64,000 nt of DNA from Micromonospora sp. C95 (GTDB lineage: Bacteria; Actinomycetota; Actinomycetes; Mycobacteriales; Micromonosporaceae). Made by a program: the position numbers and the translations under genes. Each line of letters begins with the position of its first letter. Position 1 is the stretch's first letter. Below are positions 8,504 to 17,089 of the stretch, in pieces. The notes beneath the pieces were generated by a model. The model searched no databases. It was not told the DNA's origin and saw only the letters and a program-made list of their open reading frames with translations. The stretch spans positions 1 to 64,000 of the forward strand of contig NZ_JAGPXT010000018.1 of NCBI RefSeq assembly GCF_018070465.1. Direction: 5' to 3'.

Positions 8504-9787
8504 GTGGCGCAGGGTGCCAGGCGGACGGTCGGACAGGTCGCCACGGTGATCGTGCTCGCCGTCGCGGTGGCCGGGTTCCTGTCCGTGGCGGCCGTCCGGC
8601 ACGGCTTCTTCGACCTGCAGGTCTACCGGGGCGCTCTGGTCTGGTGGGTGCACGACGGCGGGGAGATCTACGACTACCTCAAGCCCGGCACCCAGTACGG
8701 CTTCACGTACCCACCGTTCGCCGCCCTGGTGATGCTGCCGATGGCGTACCTGTCCTGGCACGCGGCGATCGTGGTGAGCGTGGCGGCCGGCGTGGTGACC
8801 ACGGCGGTGCTGATCTGGTGGCTGCTGGATCCGGTCGCCCGGCGCGCCGGTTGGACCCGCTGGTTCGCCTTCGCGGTGGCACTGTGCCTGGTCGCCGCCT
8901 TCGAACCGATGCGCGAGACGATCAACTTCGGCCAGGTCAACACGCTGCTGCTCTTCCTGGTCGCGGTGGATCTGCTCCGGCTGCTGCCGGGCGGCAGCAG
9001 ATGGGCCGGGATCGGCATCGGCCTGGCCACCGCGATCAAGCTCACGCCGGGCATCTTCATCGTCTACCTGCTGGTGACCGGGCGCTGGCGCGCGGCGGTG
9101 ACCGCCTCGGGCACCGCGACCGCCGCGACCGTGCTGGCCGCCGCGCTGTTCCCGGACGCCTCCCGGGAGTTCTGGACCAGCGCGCTGTGGAACACCGGGC
9201 GCGTCGGTGAGCTGGCCTTCGTCTCCAACCAGTCGTTGCGCGGCGTGGTGGCCCGGCTCGACCCGGAGAACCCCAGCACGCTGGCCTGGCTGCTGCTGGT
9301 CGCCGGGACGCTGCTGCTCTGGGCGTGGCGGTCCCGGGTCGCGGCGTCCGTGGGCGACGAGGCCACCGGGCTGGCCCTGACCGGCGCGGTGATGTGCCTG
9401 GTCAGCCCGGTCACCTGGGTGCATCACCTGGTCTGGCTGCTACCGGGTCTGCTGCTGCTGGTGGACCGGGGCATGGCCGCGCCACCGGGCAGCCGGCGGC
9501 GGGCCCTGCTGGCCTGCGCGGCCGTCGGGTACGCGTTCCTGACCAGTCGGATCGTCTGGGCGTGGGAGGAGGACTTCACCGGCCTCGACGGTTTCCTGTT
9601 CGGCAACACCTACGTCTGGATCAGCCTGGCGCTGCTGGCCTTCCTGCCGGTGCGTCCGGTCGCACCCCGGTCGACGTCGGATTCAGTCGCCGTCGAGCCG
9701 GCCGGTGTACCGCAGCTCGACCAGCCCGATCGCCGGTCGCCCACCGGACAACGGCACCGGATAGGTCGACCGCTCACCGTCCGGTGA
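8504..9787 (+). CDS. GT87-type polyprenyl-phosphate-mannose glycosyltransferase (DUF2029)
   Basis: Integral membrane GT-C enzyme, about 10 membrane segments in 427 residues. The N-terminal signal-anchor is followed by FFDLQVYRGALVWW, with the acidic residue of the first extracytoplasmic loop that is catalytic in the family, and by the YPPFAAL block. Members include PimE, which adds alpha-1,2-mannose to phosphatidylinositol mannosides from polyprenol-phosphate-mannose, so a role in PIM/lipoglycan assembly is likely but inferred. GGGAGG precedes the GTG at 8504. The last 105 bp overlap the 3' end of the convergent GNAT gene. Confidence 0.82.
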   Translation: MAQGARRTVGQVATVIVLAVAVAGFLSVAAVRHGFFDLQVYRGALVWWVHDGGEIYDYLKPGTQYGFTYPPFAALVMLPMAYLSWHAAIVVSVAAGVVTTAVLIWWLLDPVARRAGWTRWFAFAVALCLVAAFEPMRETINFGQVNTLLLFLVAVDLLRLLPGGSRWAGIGIGLATAIKLTPGIFIVYLLVTGRWRAAVTASGTATAATVLAAALFPDASREFWTSALWNTGRVGELAFVSNQSLRGVVARLDPENPSTLAWLLLVAGTLLLWAWRSRVAASVGDEATGLALTGAVMCLVSPVTWVHHLVWLLPGLLLLVDRGMAAPPGSRRRALLACAAVGYAFLTSRIVWAWEEDFTGLDGFLFGNTYVWISLALLAFLPVRPVAPRSTSDSVAVEPAGVPQLDQPDRRSPTGQRHRIGRPLTVR

Positions 9788-10237
9788 CAAACCGGCCCGC
9801 TCGTAGAACCGGCGGGCCCGGTCGTTGGCCGCCAGCACCCACAGCCGGTACTCCGTCCAGCCGGATTCGCGCAGGCCCGCCCGGGCCGCCGCGAACAGGG
9901 CCCGAGCGGTGCCGTCACCCCAGTTGTCGGGCGTGACGTAGAGGCTCACCACCTCGCCGTACGCCGGGTCGAGGTCGCCGCGATCCTGATTGTTGCGGTA
10001 GGGCCCGAAGGTGGTGAAGCCGACGAGCGTGCCGTGCGCCTCGGCCAGCAGGGTGGTGAACGGGTGATCGGGGTCGGCGGTGCCGAGGGCTCGCCGGCGT
10101 TGCGCCCAGGCGACCGGGTTGAGCCGGTCCAGCACCTCGTCCGGCATGATCCCGGCGTAGCCGGCCTGCCAGCCGCGCACGTGCACCCGGGCCACCGCCT
10201 CGGCGTCGTCGGGCTGCTCTTGGCGAATGCAGGGCAT
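9683..10237 (-). CDS. GNAT-family N-acetyltransferase
   Basis: 184 residues from the ATG at 10235-10237 (MPCIRQEQPDDAEAVARVHV). A longer frame upstream would add 58 residues that lie over the promoter of the divergent gene and look non-coding. The acetyl-CoA motif region is LYVTPDNWGDGTARALFAAA, followed by the conserved C-terminal NDRARRFYERAGL block. Substrate unknown. The 3' end overlaps the convergent glycosyltransferase by 105 bp, which is long for this genome. The start lies 79 bp from that of the divergent YcaQ-like gene. Confidence 0.8.
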   Translation of the reverse strand: MPCIRQEQPDDAEAVARVHVRGWQAGYAGIMPDEVLDRLNPVAWAQRRRALGTADPDHPFTTLLAEAHGTLVGFTTFGPYRNNQDRGDLDPAYGEVVSLYVTPDNWGDGTARALFAAARAGLRESGWTEYRLWVLAANDRARRFYERAGLSPDGERSTYPVPLSGGRPAIGLVELRYTGRLDGD

Positions 10238-10316
10238 GCACGTAGTTCTAGGCCGCCGGGGCGGGCAGGTCCAGTGTCCGCACCGATGTCGTACCCCTGC
10301 CGTAGCCTGCCTAGCG

Positions 10317-11546
10317 ATGGCCGCACCGGAATCGCTCTCGCTCGCCCAGGCCCGCCGCGTCGCGTTGGCCGCGCAGGGCTTCGCCGATCCGGCGCCCACC
10401 GGGGCGCCCACCCGCCGGCACCTGCGTCGGGTGCTCGACCGGATCGGGTTGATCCAGATGGATTCGGTGAACGTCCTGCAACGGGCGCACTACCTGCCGC
10501 TCTACAGCCGGCTCGGGCCCTACCCGACCACCCTGCTCGACGCCGCCGCCTACCGCCGCCCCCGCGAGTTGTTCGAGTACTGGGGCCACGAAGCGTCGCT
10601 GGTGCCGGTCGCCCTGCATCCGGCGCTGCGTTGGCGGATGGCGCGGGCGCACGCCGACGCCTGGGGTGGGATGCGTCGCATCGCCGCCGAGCAGCCCGCC
10701 CTGGTCGCCTGGGTACGCGACGAGGTGGCCGCCCGGGGGCCGCTCACCGTGGCCGAGATCGAGCACGACGTGCCCCGCCAGACCGGCAACTGGGGGTGGA
10801 ACTGGTCGGCGGTGAAGCAGGCCCTGGAATACCTCTTCTGGGCCGGCGAGGTTTGCGCGGCACAGCGCACCACCTCGTTCGCCCGCCGCTACGACCTGCC
10901 GGAACGGGTGTTGCCGGCGCAGGTGCTGGACGCGCCGACGCCGTCCGACGCCGAGGCGTACCGCACCCTGGTGAGCATCGCGGCCCGGTCGCTCGGGGTG
11001 GCCGCGGAGCCGGAGCTGCGCGACTACTTCCGGCTGCCGGTGGCCGGCGCGCGGCAGGCCATCGCCGAGCTGGTCGAGGCGGGGGAGTTGCGACCGGTCA
11101 CGGTGCAGGGGTGGCGGCAGCCGGCCTGGTTGCACGCCGAGGCCCGGCTGCCCCGCTGGGTACGCGGCAACGGCCTGGTGAGTCCCTTCGATCCGCTGGT
11201 CTGGGAACGCGCCCGCACCGAACGGCTGTTCGGCTTCAGCTACCGCATCGAGATCTACGTGCCCGCGCCGCAGCGTGTGCACGGCTACTACGTGCTGCCG
11301 TTCCGCCAGGGCGAGCGCCTCACCGCCCGGGTCGACCTGAAGGCGGACCGCAAGGCCGGGGCGCTGCTGGTGCCGGCCGCCTGGGTGGAGCCGGACGTCG
11401 ACCCGGGAGAGACGGCGATCGCCCTGGCCGCCGAGCTGTACCGCCTGGCCGGCTGGCTCGGCCTGGACGCGGTGGCCCCGCCCGCCGCCGGTGACCTCGC
11501 GGCGCCGCTGGCCGCCGCGCTGGTGGGCCTGGCCGGTGTACGGTGA
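10317..11546 (+). CDS. Winged-helix DNA-binding protein, YcaQ/AlkZ-like
   Basis: 409-residue protein of the HTH_42 (YcaQ-like) family. The group includes the AlkZ and YcaQ DNA glycosylases, which unhook interstrand crosslinks and remove bulky alkyl adducts. Family features visible are the N-terminal ARRVALAAQGF, the LIQMDSVNVLQRAHYLPLYSR block containing the region of the catalytic QxQ/QxD-type motif (here QMD), and the C-terminal SPFDPLVWERART. QMD rather than QxQ suggests the YcaQ-like rather than the AlkZ resistance branch. The ATG at 10317 was chosen over an upstream ATG whose extension is unlike the family. Confidence 0.82.
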   Translation: MAAPESLSLAQARRVALAAQGFADPAPTGAPTRRHLRRVLDRIGLIQMDSVNVLQRAHYLPLYSRLGPYPTTLLDAAAYRRPRELFEYWGHEASLVPVALHPALRWRMARAHADAWGGMRRIAAEQPALVAWVRDEVAARGPLTVAEIEHDVPRQTGNWGWNWSAVKQALEYLFWAGEVCAAQRTTSFARRYDLPERVLPAQVLDAPTPSDAEAYRTLVSIAARSLGVAAEPELRDYFRLPVAGARQAIAELVEAGELRPVTVQGWRQPAWLHAEARLPRWVRGNGLVSPFDPLVWERARTERLFGFSYRIEIYVPAPQRVHGYYVLPFRQGERLTARVDLKADRKAGALLVPAAWVEPDVDPGETAIALAAELYRLAGWLGLDAVAPPAAGDLAAPLAAALVGLAGVR

Positions 11547-12142
11547 GGTCCGTGACGAGCGTTGACCGACCGGACGCTGCCCAGCCGCACCCGCACGCCG
11601 ACATGCAGACGGCCCACCCGCACGGTGGCCACGAGGGCACCGCGCCGCAGGGCGACTGGCCGGCTGGTTACCCGGCCGGCTATCCGGTGGCCGAGTCCGA
11701 CCGGCTCACCCGGTTCGTGACGCGGATGCACGCCCGCACACCGCGCTGGGTGGTGCCGTTGGCCGCGGTCGGCTGCGTCGCCGCCGGCATCGGCTACACG
11801 CTGCTCAGCGACCCCACCCGGTCGGCGCCCGACGCGCTGCCGACCTGCCTGCTCAAGCTGACCACCGGGCTGGACTGCCCGGGTTGTGGCGGCACCCGCG
11901 CCCTCTGGTACGTGCTGCACGCCGACCTGCCGGCCGCCGCCCGGCACCACTTCCTCTTCGTCTTCGCGCTGCCCTTCCTGGCGTACCTCTTCGTCGCCTG
12001 GGCCGGTCGGCAGGCGTTCGGTTGGCGGCTTCCCGAGCTGCGCATCGGTCCGAAGCTGGTCGGCGGGTTCCTCGCCGCCTGGCTGGCCTTCTCGGTGGTC
12101 CGCAACCTGCCCTGGCCGCCCTTCACCGCCCTCTACGTCTGA
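11543..12142 (+). CDS. DUF2752 membrane protein
   Basis: 199 residues. A His/Pro-rich soluble N-terminus of about 60 residues is followed by three to four membrane segments and the family signature CPGCGGTRA (near residue 112). DUF2752 proteins are small, uncharacterised inner-membrane proteins; the Cys pair and Gly-rich motif could bind a metal, but no function is established. The GTG at 11543 overlaps the upstream stop by 4 bases, so translational coupling with the YcaQ-like gene is likely. A GTG at 11552 is an alternative start. Confidence 0.8.
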   Translation: MRSVTSVDRPDAAQPHPHADMQTAHPHGGHEGTAPQGDWPAGYPAGYPVAESDRLTRFVTRMHARTPRWVVPLAAVGCVAAGIGYTLLSDPTRSAPDALPTCLLKLTTGLDCPGCGGTRALWYVLHADLPAAARHHFLFVFALPFLAYLFVAWAGRQAFGWRLPELRIGPKLVGGFLAAWLAFSVVRNLPWPPFTALYV

Positions 12143-12174
12143 CCCGCCTGCCCGCCGCCCACTACCCGGTCGGC

Positions 12175-12180
12175 TACAGT
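12175..12180 (+). promoter_or_regulatory. -10 element before thyX
   Basis: TACAGT ends seven bases before the thyX ATG at 12188. It predicts a transcript starting within one base of the start codon. Confidence 0.5.
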
Positions 12181-12187
12181 CCCAGGA

Positions 12188-12940
12188 ATGCCGGAGATGG
12201 TGCAGCCCCAGGTCAAGCTGATCGCGTGGACACACTTCGATCCGCCGGAGGACGTGCCGTGGTCGACCGATGCCGACGGAGGGCAGGCGCTCGCGGAGTT
12301 CGCCGGGCGGGCCTGCTACCAGAGCTGGAAGAAGCCGAATCCGGCCACCGCCACGAACGCCGGCTACCTGGCGCACATTCTGGAGGTCGGGCACCTCTCG
12401 GTGCTGGAGCACGGCTCGGTGAGCTTCTACTTCACCGGCGTGTCCCGCTCGTTCACCCATGAGCTGATCCGGCACCGGCACTTCTCGTACTCCCAGCTGT
12501 CGCAGCGGTACGTGCCGGAGCGGGACGCCGCGATGGTGGAGCCGACCGTGATCGCCGAGGATCCGGAACTGCACAAGCGGTTCGTCGAGGCCGCCGAGGC
12601 GAGCGTACGGGCCTACAACGATCTGCTGGAGGGGCTGGAGCGGCGCTTCGCCGACGTGACGAACCCGACCCTGCGCCGCAAGCAGGCCCGCCAGGCGGCC
12701 CGCGCGGTGCTGCCGAACGCCACCGAGACCCGCATCGTGGTGACCGGCAACTACCGCGCCTGGCGGCACTTTATCGGCATGCGCGCCACCGAGCACGCCG
12801 ACGTGGAGATCCGCGAGCTGGCGGTGGAGTGCCTGCGACAGTTGCAGCGGGTCGCACCGAACGTCTTCGCCGACTTCACCATCTCGACGCTGCCCGACGG
12901 CACCGAGGTGGCGCAGAGCCCGCACGCCCAGGTGTCCTGA
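12188..12940 (+). CDS. thyX: FAD-dependent thymidylate synthase ThyX
   Basis: Converts dUMP to dTMP using methylene-THF as carbon source and NADPH via FAD; unrelated to ThyA. The ThyX signature RHRxxSxxxxSQRY is present as RHRHFSYSQLSQRY, and the substrate-binding C-terminal blocks NYRAWRHF and RATEHADVEIR are intact. Length 250 matches the actinobacterial enzymes. It lies immediately upstream of dapA and rnj, an order also seen in mycobacteria. Start at ATG 12188, with no RBS but a leaderless-type promoter. Confidence 0.96.
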   Translation: MPEMVQPQVKLIAWTHFDPPEDVPWSTDADGGQALAEFAGRACYQSWKKPNPATATNAGYLAHILEVGHLSVLEHGSVSFYFTGVSRSFTHELIRHRHFSYSQLSQRYVPERDAAMVEPTVIAEDPELHKRFVEAAEASVRAYNDLLEGLERRFADVTNPTLRRKQARQAARAVLPNATETRIVVTGNYRAWRHFIGMRATEHADVEIRELAVECLRQLQRVAPNVFADFTISTLPDGTEVAQSPHAQVS

Positions 12941-13008
12941 ACGGGGGCCGGGCCGCCCGCCCGGGGGGTGGGGAGCCCTTCCCCGGTGGCCGGCCGTCGG
13001 CCGTCCGA

Positions 13009-13014
13009 TAGGTT
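13009..13014 (+). promoter_or_regulatory. -10 element of a leaderless dapA transcript
   Basis: TAGGTT ends six bases before the dapA ATG (13021), which puts +1 exactly on the A of the start codon. No ribosome binding site is present. Confidence 0.6.
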
Positions 13015-13020
13015 GTCACC

Positions 13021-13947
13021 ATGACGCACGACCACCTCGACGCTCCGGTTCGAACGGCCTCCCGTCCGTTCGGCCGGGTGCTCACGGCCATGGTGACCCC
13101 GTTCACCGCCGACGGGGCGCTCGACCTCGACGGCGCGGCGCGACTGGCGGATCACCTGGTCACCGAGCAGGGCAACGACGCGTTGGTGGTCAACGGCACC
13201 ACCGGCGAGTCACCGACCACCACCGACGCCGAGAAGGAGCGCCTGATCCGGGTCGTGGTGGAGGCGGTCGGCGACCGGGCCCGGGTGGTGGCGGGGGTCG
13301 GCACCAACGACACCCGGCACACCATCGAGCTGGCGACCTCGGCGGAGAAGGCCGGCGCGCACGGGCTGCTGGTGGTCACGCCGTACTACAACAAGCCGCC
13401 GCAGACCGGCCTGCTGCGCCACTTCACCGCGGTGGCCGACGCCACCGGCCTGCCGGTGATGCTCTACGACATCCCACACCGCTCCGGTGTGGCGATCGAG
13501 ACCGAGACCCTGGTTCAGCTCGCCGAGCACGGTCGGATCGTCGCGGTCAAGGACGCCAAGGGCGACCTGACGGCGACGAGCTGGGTGACCAGCCGGGCGG
13601 AGCTGGCGTACTACAGCGGCGAGGACTCGCTCACCCTGCCCGCCCTGGCCGTCGGCTGCGTCGGCGTGGTGGGCACCTCCACGCATTTCACCGGCGCCGA
13701 GACCAAGCGGATGATCGAGGCGTACGACACGGGGGACACGGCGACCGCGCTGGCGCTGCACCGCCGCCTGCTGCCGCTGTTCACGGGGATCTTCCGTACC
13801 CAGGGCGTGATCCTGGTCAAGGCCGGCCTGACGGTGCAGGGCCTGCCGGGCGGGCCGGTCCGACCGCCGTTGGTGGACGCCACCGACGGCGAGATCGCCC
13901 AGCTGCGCGCTGACTGCGCGGCGGCGGGCCTGCCGCTCCCTGAATGA
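13021..13947 (+). CDS. dapA: 4-hydroxy-tetrahydrodipicolinate synthase DapA
   Basis: Condenses pyruvate and aspartate semialdehyde through a Schiff base; committed step of DAP/lysine synthesis. The (beta/alpha)8 enzyme shows NGTTGESPT, VTPYYNKP, the catalytic Tyr in LYDIPHRSG and the Schiff-base Lys in IVAVKDAKGD. The 308 residues match actinobacterial DapA. It is followed 52 bp later by rnj, as in mycobacteria, and probably shares that transcript. Confidence 0.96.
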   Translation: MTHDHLDAPVRTASRPFGRVLTAMVTPFTADGALDLDGAARLADHLVTEQGNDALVVNGTTGESPTTTDAEKERLIRVVVEAVGDRARVVAGVGTNDTRHTIELATSAEKAGAHGLLVVTPYYNKPPQTGLLRHFTAVADATGLPVMLYDIPHRSGVAIETETLVQLAEHGRIVAVKDAKGDLTATSWVTSRAELAYYSGEDSLTLPALAVGCVGVVGTSTHFTGAETKRMIEAYDTGDTATALALHRRLLPLFTGIFRTQGVILVKAGLTVQGLPGGPVRPPLVDATDGEIAQLRADCAAAGLPLPE

Positions 13948-13999
13948 TCAAACGATACGACGGACGTCGGGTGACGGCGTCGCAGAATGAGGTGAACGC

Positions 14000-15691
14000 G
14001 TGACCGAGGCGCACAACGAGGAGGCCCAACTTCCACCGCCGCTGCCGGAGGGCGGGCTGCGGATCACACCGCTCGGCGGGCTCGGCGCCATCGGCCGGAA
14101 CATGACCGTCTTCGAGTACGACGGCAAGCTGCTGGTCGTCGACTGCGGTGTGCTTTTCCCGGACGTTGAACAGCCCGGTGTCGACCTGATCCTGCCGGAC
14201 TTCGGCCCGATCCTCGATCGGCTCGACGACATCCAGGCGATCGTGCTGACGCACGGCCACGAGGATCACATCGGTGCGGTGCCCTACCTGCTCGCCCACA
14301 AGCCCGACATTCCGCTGGTCGGCTCGCAGTTCACCCTCGCGCTGGTGGAGGCGAAGCTGGCCGAGCGGCGCATCCAGCCGTACACGCTCACCGTGCGGGA
14401 GGGCGGTCGGGAGCGGCTCGGTCCGTTCGAGTGCGAGTTCTTCGCCGTGAACCACTCGATTCCGGACGCGCTCGCGGTGGCCATCCGGACCCCGGCCGGG
14501 CTGGTGCTGCACACCGGCGACTTCAAGATGGACCAGCTGCCGCTGGACGGCCGGATCACCGACCTGGCGGGCTTCGCCCGGCTCGGCGCCGAGGGCGTGG
14601 ACCTGCTGCTGTCGGACTCGACGAACGCGGAGATCCCGGGCTTCGTCACGCCCGAGCGGGAGATCGGTCCGGTCCTCGACTCGATCTTCGCGAAGGCCCG
14701 GGGTCGGATCATCGTGGCCTCGTTCGCCTCCCACGTGCACCGGGTGCAGCAGGTCTTCGACTCGGCCGCCGAGCACGGTCGTAAGGTCGCCCTGATCGGC
14801 CGGTCGATGGTCCGCAACATGGGCATCGCGCGGGATCTGGGTCTGTTGAACATCCCGCCCGGCCTGGTCGTCGGTCTCGACGAGGCGACCTCGATGCCGC
14901 CCGAGCAGATCGTGCTGATGTCCACCGGTTCGCAGGGCGAGCCGATGAGCGCCCTGGGTCGGATGGCCAGCGGCGACCACCGGCACATCACCATCGCACC
15001 CGGTGACACGGTGGTGCTCGCCTCGTCGTTGGTGCCGGGAAACGAGACCTCCGTCTACCGGGTGATCAACCGGCTGGCCCGGGCCGGTGCGGTGGTGGTG
15101 CACAAGGACGTGGCGAAGGTGCACGTCTCCGGGCACGCCCCGGCCGGGGAACTGCTCTACCTGCTCAACGTGGTCCGGCCCAGCAACCTGATGCCGGTGC
15201 ACGGCGAGTGGCGGCATCTGCGCGCGCACGCCCGACTGGGCATCGAGTCCGGCGTGGCGGCGGACCGGGTGGTGCTCTGCGAGGACGGCGACGTGGTCGA
15301 CCTGGTGGAGGGGCGGGCCAGCCTGGTGGGCCACGTCAAGAGCCGGTACGTCTACGTCGACGGCCTGGCCGTCGGCGACGTGAGCGAGTCACTGCTGACC
15401 GAGCGACGCATCCTCGGTGACGGTGGCTTCATCGCCGCTACCGTGGTGGTGGACTCGGTCACCGGCAAGGTGGTTGCCGGCCCGACCGTCTCGGCCAAGG
15501 GCTTCTCCGAGGATCCGGCGGCGTTCAACGCGGTGATCCCGCTGGTGACCGAGGCGCTCAACCGGGCCGCCGCGGACGGGATCACCGACCCGCACCAGCT
15601 CCAGCAGATCGTCCGGCGCACCGTGGGCCGCTGGGTCAACGACGCCTACCGTCGTCGTCCGATGATCGTTCCTACCGTGGTCGAGGTCTGA
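14000..15691 (+). CDS. rnj: Ribonuclease J
   Basis: Metallo-beta-lactamase/beta-CASP ribonuclease with 5'-to-3' exonuclease and endonuclease activity for rRNA maturation and mRNA decay. The zinc-binding motif HGHEDHIG (about residues 84-91), the downstream HTGDFK and the beta-CASP motifs (SHVHRVQQ, SGHAPAGE, PVHGEWRH) are complete. The 563 residues have the usual short RNase J C-terminal domain ending TVGRWVNDAYRRRPM. The GTG at 14000 has GAGGTGAA upstream. Confidence 0.95.
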   Translation: MTEAHNEEAQLPPPLPEGGLRITPLGGLGAIGRNMTVFEYDGKLLVVDCGVLFPDVEQPGVDLILPDFGPILDRLDDIQAIVLTHGHEDHIGAVPYLLAHKPDIPLVGSQFTLALVEAKLAERRIQPYTLTVREGGRERLGPFECEFFAVNHSIPDALAVAIRTPAGLVLHTGDFKMDQLPLDGRITDLAGFARLGAEGVDLLLSDSTNAEIPGFVTPEREIGPVLDSIFAKARGRIIVASFASHVHRVQQVFDSAAEHGRKVALIGRSMVRNMGIARDLGLLNIPPGLVVGLDEATSMPPEQIVLMSTGSQGEPMSALGRMASGDHRHITIAPGDTVVLASSLVPGNETSVYRVINRLARAGAVVVHKDVAKVHVSGHAPAGELLYLLNVVRPSNLMPVHGEWRHLRAHARLGIESGVAADRVVLCEDGDVVDLVEGRASLVGHVKSRYVYVDGLAVGDVSESLLTERRILGDGGFIAATVVVDSVTGKVVAGPTVSAKGFSEDPAAFNAVIPLVTEALNRAAADGITDPHQLQQIVRRTVGRWVNDAYRRRPMIVPTVVEV

Positions 15692-15718
15692 GCACCGGGC
15701 GTACCGGTCCGGTTCCGG

Positions 15719-15749
15719 TGGGCCACCACACCCGGCGGGTGGTGGCCCA
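15719..15749 (+). terminator. Hairpin terminator after rnj
   Basis: Perfect 11-bp stem TGGGCCACCAC (15719-15729) / GTGGTGGCCCA (15739-15749) with a 9-base loop, 28 bases after the rnj stop. No U-run follows, as usual here. The rest of the 165-bp gap is presumably the promoter of the protease gene. Confidence 0.65.
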
Positions 15750-15856
15750 TCGGCGTCAGCAAATCGATTGGTCGCGTGCGAGTTCAACCGTTCGCGCGGT
15801 TTGCCCGTACTCCGAGCCGGCAGGCGTAACCGCGCCAGCCGGGAGGAGCATGGCGG

Positions 15857-17041
15857 ATGGACCGCAGACGATTGACAGCCATCGGTGTCGTGGTGGCGGC
15901 CGTGGGCGCGGCGGCGGCCGTCGCCCTGCCGTCGTTCGCCGGTGACGGTGGCCCGCCGGCCGGCGCACCGACCAGCGGGGCGGTCGAGGGTGCCGACCCG
16001 GACGTGGTCGAGGCGATGCGCCGGGACCTGCGGCTGGACGACTCGCAGGTGGCCGCCCGACTGAAGACCGAACGCTGGGCCTCCGGGGTGGTCGACCAAC
16101 TCCGGACGGACCTCGGCGCGGCCTACGGTGGCAGCTGGCTGAGCGCCGACGGCAGCGAGCTCAACGTGGCGGTCGCCGACGCGGCACAGGCGCAGCGGGT
16201 CCGGGCCACCGGCGCGGTGCCGAAGGTGGTCGAGCGTGGGGTGGGCCAGCTCGACACCCTCAAGAGCCGGATGGACCGTACCGCCGCCCGCGCCCAGCAG
16301 GTCTCCGGCTGGTACGTCGACGTCGCCTCGAACAGCGTCGTGGTGCTCGCCGAGCCGGGGGCGGAAACGGCCGGGTGGCGTTTCGTGGCCCGCGCCGGGG
16401 TACCGCGAACCGCGGTGCGGATGGCCACCGAGGAGCAGCCGCGGCTCTTCGCCGACGTACGCGGCGGCGAGCCCTACTTCATCGGTAGCGGGCGTTGCTC
16501 GGTCGGCTTCGCGGTGGTTGGTGGCTTCGTCACCGCAGGCCACTGCGGGCGGGTCGGTGCCCGGACCACGGGTGCCGACCGGGCGCCACAGGGCGTCTTC
16601 CGGGCCTCGTCCTTCCCGGGTGACGACTGGGCCTTCGTGCAGGTCAACAACAGCACCAGGGTGCTGCCGGAGGTGACCGACTTCCGCGGCGGGGTGGCCC
16701 GGGTGGCTGGTTCGCAGGAGGTGCCGGTGGGCTCGTCGATCTGCCGCTCCGGCTCCACCACGGGCGTACGGTGCGGCACGGTGCAGGCCCGTAACGCCAC
16801 CGTCCGCTACCCGGAAGGGCTGGTGGGTGGCCTGGTGAGGACCAACGTCTGCGCCGAGCCCGGCGACTCCGGCGGCTCGTGGATCTCGGGCAACCAGGCG
16901 CAGGGCGTGACCTCCGGCGGCTCCGGCGACTGCGTCCGCGGTGGCACGACGTTCTACCAGCCGGTCAACGAGATCCTTCAGCGGAACAACCTGACCCTGC
17001 TCACCACGCAGAACTTCCGCGCCCTGAGCGGCCGGCGCTGA
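15857..17041 (+). CDS. Secreted S1E serine protease (streptogrisin / alpha-lytic type) with propeptide
   Basis: 394-residue preproprotease. An N-terminal export signal (RRRLTAIGVVVAAVGAAAAVALPSFA) is followed by a propeptide of about 160 residues of the alpha-lytic protease prodomain type, which acts as folding chaperone, and then a mature chymotrypsin-like domain of about 190 residues. The catalytic triad is visible: His229 (TAGHC), Asp257 (GDDWAFV) and Ser338 (GDSGGSW). Three Cys pairs fit the family: SGRCSV/GHC, ICRS/RCGT, NVCAE/GDC. No C-terminal binding domain. Probably a general exoprotease. GGGAGGAGC lies upstream of ATG 15857, overlapped by an out-of-frame ATG. Confidence 0.9.
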   Translation: MDRRRLTAIGVVVAAVGAAAAVALPSFAGDGGPPAGAPTSGAVEGADPDVVEAMRRDLRLDDSQVAARLKTERWASGVVDQLRTDLGAAYGGSWLSADGSELNVAVADAAQAQRVRATGAVPKVVERGVGQLDTLKSRMDRTAARAQQVSGWYVDVASNSVVVLAEPGAETAGWRFVARAGVPRTAVRMATEEQPRLFADVRGGEPYFIGSGRCSVGFAVVGGFVTAGHCGRVGARTTGADRAPQGVFRASSFPGDDWAFVQVNNSTRVLPEVTDFRGGVARVAGSQEVPVGSSICRSGSTTGVRCGTVQARNATVRYPEGLVGGLVRTNVCAEPGDSGGSWISGNQAQGVTSGGSGDCVRGGTTFYQPVNEILQRNNLTLLTTQNFRALSGRR

Positions 17042-17046
17042 CTCGC

Positions 17047-17087
17047 CGTTCCCGGCCGGGTGCTGTTCCGCCTCCCGGCCGGGAACG
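17047..17087. terminator. Bidirectional terminator between protease and YbjN genes
   Basis: Perfect 14-bp inverted repeat CGTTCCCGGCCGGG (17047-17060) / CCCGGCCGGGAACG (17074-17087) with a 13-base loop. It fills the 48-bp gap between two convergent genes and can serve both. Confidence 0.7.
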
Positions 17088-17089
17088 GG

